Source: Paenibacillus woosongensis (GTDB taxonomy: Bacteria > Bacillota > Bacilli > Paenibacillales > Paenibacillaceae). From it: a stretch of 64,000 nt of DNA. Position 1 is the first letter of the stretch, and each line of letters begins with the position of its first letter. The translations under genes were made by a program, and so were the position numbers. The stretch lies in contig NZ_CP126084.1 of NCBI RefSeq assembly GCF_030122845.1, positions 682,001 to 746,000 of the forward strand, read 5' to 3'. Of the stretch, positions 17,463 to 25,399 are shown one piece after another. The notes under the pieces are model-generated. The model was not told where the DNA came from, searched no databases, and saw only the letters and a program-made list of their open reading frames with translations.

Positions 17463-18689
17463 ATGGACAAGCCTTTGGATGGGCTGAAGCAGGAGGTAAA
17501 TTTTAATGAAGCAAAGTGGTTTAGTCGTAAAGATTGGGCGGAGACGCTTAAGGCGACGTTAGAACAACGTATTGAGGAGTGCATACAAAAATTTAGAGAA
17601 TATTGCCGCGACATTCGGCAAAAGCAGGTTCAGGGACAAAAAGGCAGCATAAGCTACATCACTTACTCTATGCTGCGAACATCGTGGCTGGAGCGGCATC
17701 CGGTCTATCTAGTCGAGGCCGCCGATGAGTATTGGGTGTTTGATGCGGATCAGGTTCAATTTGAATGGGATATTAGCTGGGCCTTCTCCTATTGGAATGA
17801 CCTGCAGCAGCAGCGCCAGGCTGAAGCCATAGAGCAGCAACTCCCTCTTTCGGAGGCTGGATTAGAGCAGATGATGCTGGACGCAGCGGCGGAATTCCAT
17901 ACATTGATGGTGAATATGCTACGTCTCGCGATGAAACGTGCGGTGCATACTCCCGAGTTCCAAGCGCTGGATCGTGCAGAAACATTTGAGATTCGGGCCG
18001 GAGAGTATTTGGATCAGAGCATCTCCGTATATAAGGAAGATCGCCGAGAGCGAGACAATCGAGAGGTTAAAGCATGGCTGGCATCAAAAGAAGCGCACGA
18101 GTACGGCTATCAAGCCTTGACGGAGCTTGACCTAGCGGAGGGGGATTATAGCCGTCTGGATTTTCGTTATACGGCCTTCCGTCGTATGCAGATGGAAAAT
18201 AGCCGACTGCAATATTGCGTGCTGGTGGGTACCGAGTGGCGGGATAGTCTGCTTCAAGGTGCTGACTTCACCTTCAGCCTGATCCATGGAGCTGATTTTA
18301 GCGGCTGCTCTCTAAGAAATGCCGTGTTGGACAGGGTAATGGGCAGCGTAAACGATTCCGATTCATGGCTGGAGTGGGAGCCGCTAGGATTTAGCGGAGT
18401 GAATTTTACAGCGGTGAGTCTGCAGGGGGCTTCCTTCAGAGCAGCTCAGCTTCAAGGCGCGGTATTCAAGGATGCCTTGCTGCAGCAAGCTTCATTTATC
18501 CATGCGGATCTAGCGTCGGCTTGCTTCGAGAATGCCGATCTGACAGGTGCTAGCTTTGCTGGTGCTGATCTGACGGGCGTGTCTTTTGATGGCGCGCGGT
18601 TGAGTGGAACTGATTTTACAGGCGCCAAGCTGCAAGGCGTGAAATTGACGGAGGATCAGCTCCGTGATGTTAGGAGGCAACTTACGTGA
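17463..18689 (+). CDS. Pentapeptide-repeat protein of the spike-toxin operon
   Basis: A 408-residue protein. The N-terminal ~240 residues are helical and unrecognised, rich in Gln, Glu and Trp (WDISWAFSYWNDLQQQRQ). From about residue 260 to 395 it is built of pentapeptide repeats of the A(D/N)LxG type (LQGADF, LHGADF-like, LTGASFAGADLTGVSFDGAR), which fold as a right-handed quadrilateral beta-helix. Such proteins occur in toxin-delivery operons as adaptors between spike and cargo; that role here is inferred from position between two spike genes. The stop overlaps the next start (GTGA). Confidence 0.8.
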   Translation: MDKPLDGLKQEVNFNEAKWFSRKDWAETLKATLEQRIEECIQKFREYCRDIRQKQVQGQKGSISYITYSMLRTSWLERHPVYLVEAADEYWVFDADQVQFEWDISWAFSYWNDLQQQRQAEAIEQQLPLSEAGLEQMMLDAAAEFHTLMVNMLRLAMKRAVHTPEFQALDRAETFEIRAGEYLDQSISVYKEDRRERDNREVKAWLASKEAHEYGYQALTELDLAEGDYSRLDFRYTAFRRMQMENSRLQYCVLVGTEWRDSLLQGADFTFSLIHGADFSGCSLRNAVLDRVMGSVNDSDSWLEWEPLGFSGVNFTAVSLQGASFRAAQLQGAVFKDALLQQASFIHADLASACFENADLTGASFAGADLTGVSFDGARLSGTDFTGAKLQGVKLTEDQLRDVRRQLT

Positions 18690-19225
18690 GATATTATCGG
18701 CTTAGAATGGATGACCGGATCAAGCATCGGATTGAGCCTGTACCGCTATCCTCATTATCCATAAAGAGCGGCATGCAGATGACCCTGTCTCAAGAGGAAG
18801 ATGCACCTTTATTTTTAGCAATACAGCTTCATTCGCAATCCATGTTTCCGGACTTTCTGGAATATCCCGTGCCGCTGGTATCCAATCGCATGAAGGCGTT
18901 ATTGGAGAAATACAGGCCTGGCATGGAATGGAGAGCAGCCATACTTACAGATTTTAAGGTAGCCAGGCAAGAGGTGTACTGGGTGCTTCGCCCTCCTAAG
19001 GAGGAATGCTTGTCTGATAGCACCGAACGGTATCCCGATCAAACATTGAAGCATTTGGTACTGCAGCACGGGAAGGCCATGTCTCCTATTTTCCAAATAG
19101 CGGGTTTGATGGAGCCTTACATATTTATCAATCTGGCGCTGGCAGAGAGTCTGCTGCGTCGTCCATTTATAGGAATCAGACTTGAACGAGTAGAAATGGA
19201 TAGCAAGGAGGGAACAGGTTCATGA
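18686..19225 (+). CDS. Imm11/DUF1629-like protein
   Basis: A 179-residue soluble protein. YPVPLVSNRMKALLEKYRPGMEW followed by VYWVLRPP and a C-terminal LAESLLRRPFIGIRLERV resembles the Imm11 (DUF1629) proteins found beside polymorphic toxins, some of which neutralise a toxin. The GTG start overlaps the preceding stop and has TAGGAGG 8 nt upstream, so expression is coupled. In this place it could be an immunity or an adaptor protein; the last gene of the operon is a better candidate for the immunity partner of the visible toxin. The family call is by motif only. Confidence 0.5.
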   Translation: MRYYRLRMDDRIKHRIEPVPLSSLSIKSGMQMTLSQEEDAPLFLAIQLHSQSMFPDFLEYPVPLVSNRMKALLEKYRPGMEWRAAILTDFKVARQEVYWVLRPPKEECLSDSTERYPDQTLKHLVLQHGKAMSPIFQIAGLMEPYIFINLALAESLLRRPFIGIRLERVEMDSKEGTGS

Positions 19226-19656
19226 AGGAGGCGGCAAAGGGACAGCAGGTGCAGGTGCAGCCAGGAGCCGGCGGGGCCAAAAGCTATGTCGTCGCAGGCG
19301 CGATTCTGAGCTGCAGCTACGGAACTCAGCCAACCCGGCTAAAGCGTCCTTTCAGCCATGGGGTATACGTCAAAAATAAAGCCGTGATGAATATCGCGGA
19401 TTACGTGCCCGGAGAGAATATTTCTTCCTTTGGCAACTGCTCCAGCCCCCACAATCCTGCTGTGCAGACCAGTGAAATGGTTGATATTTACGGGGTGAAA
19501 AAGGCTCCGTGCGTCCCTGTCCTTACGATGCCATGGCTCAATGGGAAAAGCGATATGCTGATCGAGGGCCAGCCCGCTCTGACGCAGGACTGCACGCATC
19601 ACTGCTTATATTGCGGGCATATTCGCATAGAAGATGACGGTCAGGAGCTGGACTAA
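19222..19656 (+). CDS. DUF4280 PAAR-like spike tip protein
   Basis: A 144-residue protein matching DUF4280, the PAAR-like family of Bacillota. Features: YVVAGAILSCSYGTQPTRLK near the start, then MNIADYVPGENISSFGNCSSPHNPAV, APCVPVLTMPWLNGKSD and a Cys/His-rich end (TQDCTHHCLYCGHIRI), in which the Cys and His could bind a metal as in PAAR tips. PAAR proteins sharpen the VgrG trimer and carry toxins. ATGA overlap with the previous gene; RBS AAGGAGGG. It is directly upstream of the VgrG-toxin fusion, the order expected for spike plus tip. Confidence 0.85.
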   Translation: MKEAAKGQQVQVQPGAGGAKSYVVAGAILSCSYGTQPTRLKRPFSHGVYVKNKAVMNIADYVPGENISSFGNCSSPHNPAVQTSEMVDIYGVKKAPCVPVLTMPWLNGKSDMLIEGQPALTQDCTHHCLYCGHIRIEDDGQELD

Positions 19657-19698
19657 CGGCCAGAGCCGTGATCAAGTCAGGAGGGAGGAAGTACAACC

Positions 19699-22671
19699 TT
19701 GGGTTTACATATAGAGGGGATCGGTTATGAGAGCATACGTTTCTACGGTCCCTTTCAGCCGCAGCATATTCAGCAGTTACATATTCATAGAGCGATCAAC
19801 GACCATGCGCGCTTACAGATGACAGGCATTCTTCCCGAAGAACAAGGGGCTGCATGGATCGGGCAAACGATGGATCAAGAACCTATCATTATTCGCCAGA
19901 TCGACGAGCAGGGGCAATCCGTAAGAAGGTTATTCCACGGGATGACCACCCGCCTGTCCATACACTGTATAAGGGGGGTCTATACTTTTGAGCTGGAGGC
20001 TGCCTCGCATTCCTATCAATTGGATGTGAAACTAAAAAATCGTTCTTACCAAGAGCCGCAGCGCACTTATGATGATCTGGTCACGGCGCTGGTGCGGAAG
20101 TATAAGTACGGGGATGCGATAGATACCGTTACGGACGGCGCCAAACTGGAGACCTTCCTGCTGCAGTATCAGGAGACGGATTGGGCATTTTTAAAGCGAC
20201 TCGCTTCCCGATTTGGTTCGGTACTCGTACCTGAAGTAACGGCGGCATCGCCTAAGATCTTTTTTGGGCTGCCGATCGGCAAGCTGCATCAGCTGGAGCG
20301 GGATGTATTCTACCGGGTGCGGAAAACGTTCCATGAATTGGCTGCCGGGAACCCGGGTGAGCGGACTGGCTCGTATATCACCTATACGATTGAAAGCCTG
20401 GAGTACTATGCCTTAGGAGATGTGATTGAACTCCCCATGGGACAAGGTAAAGAGCTTATCGTCGTTCGGGCTGAGACACGTCTTGAGGATGGGATGCTCC
20501 GTACGCGATATGATCTTCAAGCCGAACAGGAAATTCGCTATGCGCGGGTTGAGAATGAGCAGATTACGGGAGTTTCATTACTAGGAAAGGTGCTGCGTGT
20601 AGAACAGGATCGTGTACAGCTTCAACTGAAGATTGACCCCGAGCAGCATCCTGCCGAATGCTGGTTTCCCGTAGCCACCCGTTATGTGGCGGAAGACTAC
20701 AGCGGGTGGTATAATATGCCGGAAATCGGGGATCAGGTGGAGCTGTATATGCCTACAAACCGCGAGCAGGATGCCTATGTCACCGAGGCATTACGCCAGC
20801 AGCGTGCGCATGGACAACCTGGCGCCAAGGTGTGGCAGCATGCGAAGGGAAGCGGTGTAGAGCTATCTGAGCACGAGTTGACGCTTCATTCCTCAGGGAA
20901 GCTGTCTATTACGCTTCATGAGACTAACGGCGTTACTATCAGCAGTCCGGGGAATGTACAAATCCAAGGTGGCGATGTAAGGCTGGAGGCAGGGAAGGGA
21001 CTATCGCTACAAGCTGGTACAGCGCTGTATCTCAAAGGCGGAGCCAGCAGCATGGTGCTGGATGGCGAGACAGACCTCAAAGCCCCGGTGATCGAGCAGG
21101 AAGGGACGGTAAAGGCCCCGGTATTTGTCACTGACCTGCCTCCGGTATGGGAGCCTGAGATAGTGAGTGTGGAGGCGTATGAAGCATCCCAATCATCTGC
21201 CGCGTCCCATACTTCATCGGGTAGTGGAAATTCTCCTACAGCCAAAATTACGAGTCCGGCTGCGGAAGCCGCGGCCAATAGCATGCTGGCTACGGAGTCG
21301 AAGCTGGTGGGTTCGATTCCAGCGATGGCGGGAATTTTAATAGGTGCGCTGGGAGGGCCAGCGAATAAGGCGGTAGGCGTGGCGCTGCTGGCAACGGCGG
21401 GAGTTCCTTTGCGAAGTGATGGGAAAGCGCGTGATGTGCCTGCTAATAACCCTTTGCATCCGCTAAAGCAATTAGCAGGTCTATTCTTGCAGGGACTGAT
21501 CGATCAGCGAATGTATGAAGAAGAAAGACAGGCTTACTACACCAAGTGGATCTTAGGCAAGATGGTAACGAGTGCGCGTCAAGTGTCTCATTCCAATAGT
21601 AAATTGGAATTGATTTATCACTTATTGAATGAGTCGAACCACATCTATCAAGCCTACCACGAGGTTCCTGAGGATGTGAGAAGGCGCTGGGAACCTCCTA
21701 GGTATTTTCCTGAGGAATATGAAGAGACGAACCAATTAACTCTCCTAATACAAGAACAGTACAATTGGTCGGATCGATTAACAGAAGATGTGGCAATGGG
21801 TGTTTTACAGAAACGCAGTACAGATGAAATTGTAAGAGAAATGAAGCGGAAGCACAAAACAAATGTGCTCTTTGGCTTAGCTCCGATTTATACGAGTTAC
21901 AATGGAGAAGACGCTGGGATGTCTATAAATGAACTCTACTGGGGCAGCCCGATAGATGTTCCGACAGTAAAGGGCGGCGGATTCATAGGCCCTAGCTTGG
22001 GTTTAAAAAAGCCTGGACTTAACAATATGAATACGGAGATGCCTAAGGAGACTCCGAAACCTCCGAATCCGCCGAATATGAGTAATAAGAATCCTGTGTT
22101 AGGGGCGGATTGGAATGAGTTTTTACAGTCTAAATACGGGAAAAATGCAGTTGAGTGGATAAGTAAAGGACGAGAAGAATTACGCACGAAAGTTAAGACT
22201 AATGTAGAGCAAAGCGCAGCTGCAAGAGAAGCGTCCAACTTCGATGTGCATTTGAAAAAAGAGAAGGAAATTCTTGAAAGGATCAAGAATAAGGGGTCGG
22301 GCGATCTTAAACAGGGAATGTTAAATAGTCCGTCTAGTGAAAAATGGGGTGTACTTGAGGACGGAACAAATCAAGGTGTAAAACATTTTGCTGACTATTG
22401 GGAAAGGTATCCGGATCGCATTCCGTCTCTTGCTAAAAGGCTTGGAGTGGATGAATCAAAATTTGAGAATTCGGTTAAAGGCTTTGAAAACTTTACTGCT
22501 CAGGTAGAAAGAGTAATTGAAAAGGGGCAGATTAGAGAGGTGAACGGGAAGAAGATATACTATTTAGAAGGAGCAGAAAATCCTAAAAAAGGTGTAGTGG
22601 TTATCGTTAAGGATGGGAAAATTCAATCGATGATGCCAAGTGATCCAAAATCATTTGGAAAATTGCAATAA
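19699..22671 (+). CDS. VgrG-like spike fused to a C-terminal toxin domain
   Basis: A 990-residue fusion. Residues 1-280 are the gp27-like hub (again QYQETDWAFLKRLASRFG), 290-380 the OB-fold (WYNMPEIGDQVELYMP), 395-470 a gp5-like beta-helix (LSITLHETNGVTISSPGN). After a Ser/Pro linker comes a hydrophobic stretch at about 540-570 (IPAMAGILIGALGG, GVALLATAGVP), then a helical region, a Pro/Asn hinge (PKPPNPPNMSNKNPVLGADW) and a C-terminal domain of about 180 residues ending VVVIVKDGKIQSMMPSD. The last part has the strand pattern of RNase-type (BECR-fold) toxins, but I cannot name the family. The final ~1 kb is visibly more AT-rich than the spike part, as in exchangeable toxin tips. TTG start after GGAGGGAGG. 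Confidence 0.85.
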   Translation: MGLHIEGIGYESIRFYGPFQPQHIQQLHIHRAINDHARLQMTGILPEEQGAAWIGQTMDQEPIIIRQIDEQGQSVRRLFHGMTTRLSIHCIRGVYTFELEAASHSYQLDVKLKNRSYQEPQRTYDDLVTALVRKYKYGDAIDTVTDGAKLETFLLQYQETDWAFLKRLASRFGSVLVPEVTAASPKIFFGLPIGKLHQLERDVFYRVRKTFHELAAGNPGERTGSYITYTIESLEYYALGDVIELPMGQGKELIVVRAETRLEDGMLRTRYDLQAEQEIRYARVENEQITGVSLLGKVLRVEQDRVQLQLKIDPEQHPAECWFPVATRYVAEDYSGWYNMPEIGDQVELYMPTNREQDAYVTEALRQQRAHGQPGAKVWQHAKGSGVELSEHELTLHSSGKLSITLHETNGVTISSPGNVQIQGGDVRLEAGKGLSLQAGTALYLKGGASSMVLDGETDLKAPVIEQEGTVKAPVFVTDLPPVWEPEIVSVEAYEASQSSAASHTSSGSGNSPTAKITSPAAEAAANSMLATESKLVGSIPAMAGILIGALGGPANKAVGVALLATAGVPLRSDGKARDVPANNPLHPLKQLAGLFLQGLIDQRMYEEERQAYYTKWILGKMVTSARQVSHSNSKLELIYHLLNESNHIYQAYHEVPEDVRRRWEPPRYFPEEYEETNQLTLLIQEQYNWSDRLTEDVAMGVLQKRSTDEIVREMKRKHKTNVLFGLAPIYTSYNGEDAGMSINELYWGSPIDVPTVKGGGFIGPSLGLKKPGLNNMNTEMPKETPKPPNPPNMSNKNPVLGADWNEFLQSKYGKNAVEWISKGREELRTKVKTNVEQSAAAREASNFDVHLKKEKEILERIKNKGSGDLKQGMLNSPSSEKWGVLEDGTNQGVKHFADYWERYPDRIPSLAKRLGVDESKFENSVKGFENFTAQVERVIEKGQIREVNGKKIYYLEGAENPKKGVVVIVKDGKIQSMMPSDPKSFGKLQ

Positions 22672-22681
22672 GGAGTAGGTT

Positions 22682-23119
22682 ATGAAACTTGGAGGTATAA
22701 TTGAAAAAATAATCATAGATGGTTATGAACGCCTTATCTATTTAAACGTTATTACCAGACAAAAAAAACTGTGGTGTCACTTAATCCAACACAACGAGTA
22801 TCTGGAAAAAGGCGGTCAATCACAATTCCTTCACGTAAATCAAAATATAACTTTAAATATTGGAATTGATTTGGTAAATGATTATTCAGTTATTACTAAA
22901 CAACCAGAGCTTATTAAAGGAGTGCTACAGCCTATAAGCGAATCATCTCATATTATTGCTGTGGCTACAGTAATGGAAAAAGAGGATGATTATACGCTCA
23001 TTTGTGATATTCAAGATTTAGGAAGTAACGTATTGGTGGAATTTGAAGAAAAAATTAGCATAGAAATCGGAGCAAGCCTACGATTAAAGGGAAATTTAAA
23101 AGCAGAACTTGATGAGTAA
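22682..23119 (+). CDS. Probable immunity protein for the VgrG-fused toxin
   Basis: A 145-residue acidic protein with no signal peptide or membrane segment, predicted as mostly beta strands (MKLGGIIEKIIIDGYERLIYL...). It matches no family I recognise. It begins 10 nt after the toxin stop with RBS AAGGAG and shares the AT-rich base use of the toxin tip, the usual sign of a toxin-immunity pair that moves together. The immunity role is inferred from position and composition only. Confidence 0.55.
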   Translation: MKLGGIIEKIIIDGYERLIYLNVITRQKKLWCHLIQHNEYLEKGGQSQFLHVNQNITLNIGIDLVNDYSVITKQPELIKGVLQPISESSHIIAVATVMEKEDDYTLICDIQDLGSNVLVEFEEKISIEIGASLRLKGNLKAELDE

Positions 23120-23355
23120 ACGGGTTGGCTTAGGGGTACCAAGTGCCGAATCAATCTATCATTCAAGCAATAACACCTTTTGGGGTGCTTCCCGGTATGG
23201 GTGCATCTTAGGATTCAACCAATGATACATACATCACATAGTAATATTAGTTACGCGGCCATTCCACTTAATTATGAGCTAGGAATAGGCCTTTTTTTGC
23301 TTGAAAACGGAATTACATCCCAGCCTTGAGTAAATATATCCAAATGATAGTTAAC

Positions 23356-23399
23356 TTGACTTTTTGGCAGACGTTTAATATGTTATTATTGTCAGCCAA
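23356..23399 (+). promoter_or_regulatory. Promoter with overlapping inverted repeat before the ribbon-helix-helix gene
   Basis: TTGACT (23356-23361), 17-nt spacer, TATGTT (23379-23384). The imperfect inverted repeat TTGGCAGAC (23364-23372) and GTCAGCCAA (23391-23399) brackets the -10 element, a good place for self-repression by the ribbon-helix-helix protein encoded just downstream. Confidence 0.55.
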
Positions 23400-23423
23400 T
23401 AATTATGCTAGGAGGTGAAACGA

Positions 23424-23594
23424 ATCGCCAAAAAGATTGGTCGGCCCTTCTCGGAGAATCCTAAAGAAATACGACTTACAGTACGGCTAGATAAGAAGCA
23501 TAATGAGATTCTCGAAAAATACGCTAAGCAGAATAAAGTGACCAAAAATGAGGCTGTAAGGCGTGGAATCGAGAGGCTAAATGATGATGAATAA
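23424..23594 (+). CDS. Small CopG-like ribbon-helix-helix protein with a non-standard ATC start
   Basis: A 56-residue protein: (I)AKKIGRPFSENPKEI, then the DNA-contacting strand RLTVRLDKKHNEILEKYAKQ and the helix KVTKNEAVRRGIERL, the CopG/MetJ ribbon-helix-helix pattern. Relatives normally begin Met-Ala-Lys-Lys; here the codon in that place is ATC (23424), 8 nt after a perfect AGGAGG. The only in-frame standard start, GTG at 23415, overlaps the RBS itself and should not work. So either a rare ATC start, a mutated start codon or a base-call error. It is likely an autoregulator or orphan antitoxin. Confidence 0.65.
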   Translation: MAKKIGRPFSENPKEIRLTVRLDKKHNEILEKYAKQNKVTKNEAVRRGIERLNDDE

Positions 23595-23600
23595 ACAAAA

Positions 23601-23659
23601 GGAAGTGGCGCACTCCCGCAAAAGAATTCGCCACTTCCACCGCGCAACTGCCCGGTGGA
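23601..23659. other. Two overlapping hairpins after the ribbon-helix-helix gene
   Basis: GGAAGTGGCG/CGCCACTTCC (23601-23638) is a perfect 10-bp stem, and TCCACCG/CGGTGGA (23636-23659) overlaps its 3' arm, so the two are mutually exclusive. No T-run follows. The arrangement resembles an attenuator switch upstream of the next gene, but this is speculative. Confidence 0.35.
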
Positions 23660-23735
23660 CAGACTGCACAAATTACTTTATCATGTGTCAGTCTTTCTTT
23701 CAAGGAGCAGGAATCCAGTTGAAGGGAAGAGGGAA

Positions 23736-24014
23736 ATGAGAAGTATTTTAGAAGCATTATATTGTGGAGATATTCGCCCTGAAGAAACGATTATGCCAAT
23801 TGATCCTGAATACCGTGCCCTAAACCGAAAAATATCTGAAGCCATGAAAATATGGGAGAAGAAGTTATCAGCACAGGAATTCAGTCAGCTTGAAGAATTG
23901 CTTAATTTGCGAAGTAAGTCAGGATCAATGCACTCTACTGCTTCTTTTATTCGGGGATTTCAACTTGGCGCACTAATGATTACAGAAGTATATCAGCACG
24001 AAATGAGATCGTAG
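23736..24014 (+). CDS. DUF6809-like small protein
   Basis: A 92-residue helical protein, MRSILEALYCGDIRPEETIMP..., ending FIRGFQLGALMITEVYQ. It resembles the small proteins of unknown function (DUF6809 type) common in Paenibacillus and clostridia, where MRSILEALYNGDI is a typical start. The ATG at 23736 follows GAAGGGAAGAGGGA; a longer frame upstream lacks an RBS and lies in the hairpin region. Function unknown. A terminator follows. Confidence 0.65.
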   Translation: MRSILEALYCGDIRPEETIMPIDPEYRALNRKISEAMKIWEKKLSAQEFSQLEELLNLRSKSGSMHSTASFIRGFQLGALMITEVYQHEMRS

Positions 24015-24077
24015 GTGATTGAGGTAGCCTTTTTATATTAATTCATATGACATACTAGCGGTTGCAAATAAATCATT

Positions 24078-24121
24078 AAAAGCTTATTTCTACCTGTTTA
24101 TAGGTGGGAATGAGCTTTTTT
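24078..24121 (+). terminator. Terminator of the DUF6809-like gene
   Basis: AAAAGCT pairs with AGCTTTT and an inner ACCT/AGGT stem closes a short loop; seven T follow. Confidence 0.75.
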
Positions 24122-24150
24122 GATTATAGTGATGAAACGGTCGAACTTAA

Positions 24151-24400
24151 TTCACTCCTCAGGCAAAGTATCTATTACGCTTCATGAGACTAGCGGCGTT
24201 ACCATCAGCAGTCCAGGGAATGTGCAAGTTCAAGGCGGCGACGTTATTAAGATTGGAATGAGTTTTTACAGTCTAAATACGGGAAAAATGCAGTTGAGTG
24301 GGTAAGTAAAGGACGAGAAGCATTACGCACGAAAGTTAAGACTAATGTAGAGCAAAGCGCAGCTGCAAGAGAAGCGTCCAACTTCGATGTGCATTTGAAA
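24151..24400 (+). pseudogene. Orphan fragment of a VgrG-toxin gene
   Basis: Two pieces of a spike-toxin gene joined together. Bases 24151-24245 match 20885-20979 (gp5-like beta-helix) with roughly 85% identity by eye; bases 24251-24400 match 22108-22257 (start of the toxin tip) without gaps and with only a few differences. The 1.1 kb between these parts in the intact gene is missing, and no complete frame survives. It ends exactly where the truncated XRE regulator begins, so a displaced toxin cassette recombined here. Confidence 0.85.
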
Positions 24401-24673
24401 TCTCAGCATGGATATGATTTCCTTTATCGTCGAATCCTCTTCTGTAAGAGGTTCCTGTTCTTCGATGTATGTAAAAAGTTGATGTATTCCAACATTTAAT
24501 GCAGCAGCTATTTTATCCAAGTTTTTTAATGAAATATTCCTCTCAGCTCTTTCGATAAATCCAATATAACTGGCATTAAAGCCTGCCTTTTCAGCTGATG
24601 CCTCTTGTGATAGGCCCTTTGATTTTCGAATATCTCTAATTCTAGTACCGACTAACATTAAGGTTTCTGACAT
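24323..24673 (-). CDS. XRE-family transcriptional regulator with a replaced C-terminus
   Basis: A 116-residue frame. The N-terminal ~65 residues are a standard helix-turn-helix (VGTRIRDIRKSKGLSQEASA...NASYIGFIERAERNISLKNLDKIAAALNV). Up to residue 91 (IKEIISMLR) it looks native; the last 25 residues are encoded by the antisense strand of the toxin-gene fragment (24323-24400), so the original end has been lost. GAGGTG lies 7 nt before the ATG. The DNA-binding part may still function. Target unknown. Confidence 0.75.
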   Translation of the reverse strand: MSETLMLVGTRIRDIRKSKGLSQEASAEKAGFNASYIGFIERAERNISLKNLDKIAAALNVGIHQLFTYIEEQEPLTEEDSTIKEIISMLRFQMHIEVGRFSCSCALLYISLNFRA

Positions 24674-24690
24674 GGTTACACCTCAGGGGA

Positions 24691-24894
24691 ATGGATTTAG
24701 ACTCTGTGAGTTTAATTCAATCTGTAAAATATCTTGCGAATTATCCAAGTACATTTGCATTACAGAAGATGAGCGCCGAACATCTTCAGCGGCTTATACG
24801 CAAAGTAGACGAACTATTGTGTCGGCTTTCTCATAAGGTTAGTGATGCCTCGGCAGAACAATATACCTTTATATTCTTAAAAAAGGTGCAATGA
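24691..24894 (+). CDS. Small hypothetical protein divergent from the XRE gene
   Basis: A 67-residue frame, largely helical (LQRLIRKVDELLCRLSHKVSD), beginning 17 nt from the XRE start on the other strand with a weak CAGGGGA before the ATG. I do not recognise it. It could be a real small partner of the regulator or a chance frame. Confidence 0.35.
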   Translation: MDLDSVSLIQSVKYLANYPSTFALQKMSAEHLQRLIRKVDELLCRLSHKVSDASAEQYTFIFLKKVQ

Positions 24895-24946
24895 GCGGAG
24901 TGAGCATACACTTTTGAGTTTAAGGCTGCTTTACATTCAATACATC

Positions 24947-24976
24947 TTTACATACCCCTCAGGGGTATAATATAAT
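24947..24976 (+). promoter_or_regulatory. csoR promoter with a perfect CsoR-type operator
   Basis: TTTACA (24947-24952), 18-nt spacer, TATAAT (24971-24976). The spacer contains the perfect 17-bp palindrome ATACCCCTCAGGGGTAT (24952-24968), a GC-tract inverted repeat of the kind CsoR repressors bind. Copper-free CsoR bound here would block RNA polymerase. Confidence 0.8.
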
Positions 24977-25004
24977 GATTCTTAAGGAAAGGAGTGATAG
25001 CCGT

Positions 25005-25346
25005 ATGACAGAACCTAGGGAAACGGAACATCATTGTGCGGATCCCTCAGCAGATTCGTCCGCAGATGAGAGGCGCAGTCATCATTCCGATGAGCTGAAG
25101 AGCAATCTGAGCCGGCGTCTTAACCGGATTGAAGGGCAAATTCGGGGAATTAAGGGGATGATCGACAAGGATACGTACTGCGACGACGTTCTCAACCAAA
25201 TTGCGGCTGTACAGTCGGCTCTGAACAGTGTTGGCAGGCTGCTGCTTGAAGGCCATATGAAGAGCTGCGTCATTGAACGCATCCAGGCCGGGGAGACCGA
25301 AGTGGTGGAAGAGCTCCTGGTTACGGTGAATAAGCTGATGAAATAA
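25005..25346 (+). CDS. csoR: Copper-sensing transcriptional repressor CsoR
   Basis: A 113-residue DUF156-family repressor. After a His/Asp/Ser-rich head comes the conserved helical core LSRRLNRIEGQIRGIKGMIDKDTYCDDVLNQIAAVQSAL; the Cu(I) ligands Cys-His-Cys are in DTYCDDV and GHMKSCVIE (the x-Cys / His-x3-Cys pattern of true CsoR). Cu(I) binding releases it from DNA. AAAGGAG before the ATG at 25005 decides the start over an ATG at 24975 that lies within the promoter. It is followed by copZ and preceded by its own operator, so it is autoregulated. Confidence 0.92.
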   Translation: MTEPRETEHHCADPSADSSADERRSHHSDELKSNLSRRLNRIEGQIRGIKGMIDKDTYCDDVLNQIAAVQSALNSVGRLLLEGHMKSCVIERIQAGETEVVEELLVTVNKLMK

Positions 25347-25399
25347 AGGCTGGAAGGAATGCTAACCATATAACCGGATGAATTAGAGGAGGAATGGAA

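Noticed and set aside
15303-24400. Complete type VI secretion system or prophage
   Set aside because: No sheath, tube, baseplate, portal, terminase or integrase gene is visible; only spike, tip, adaptor and toxin parts.
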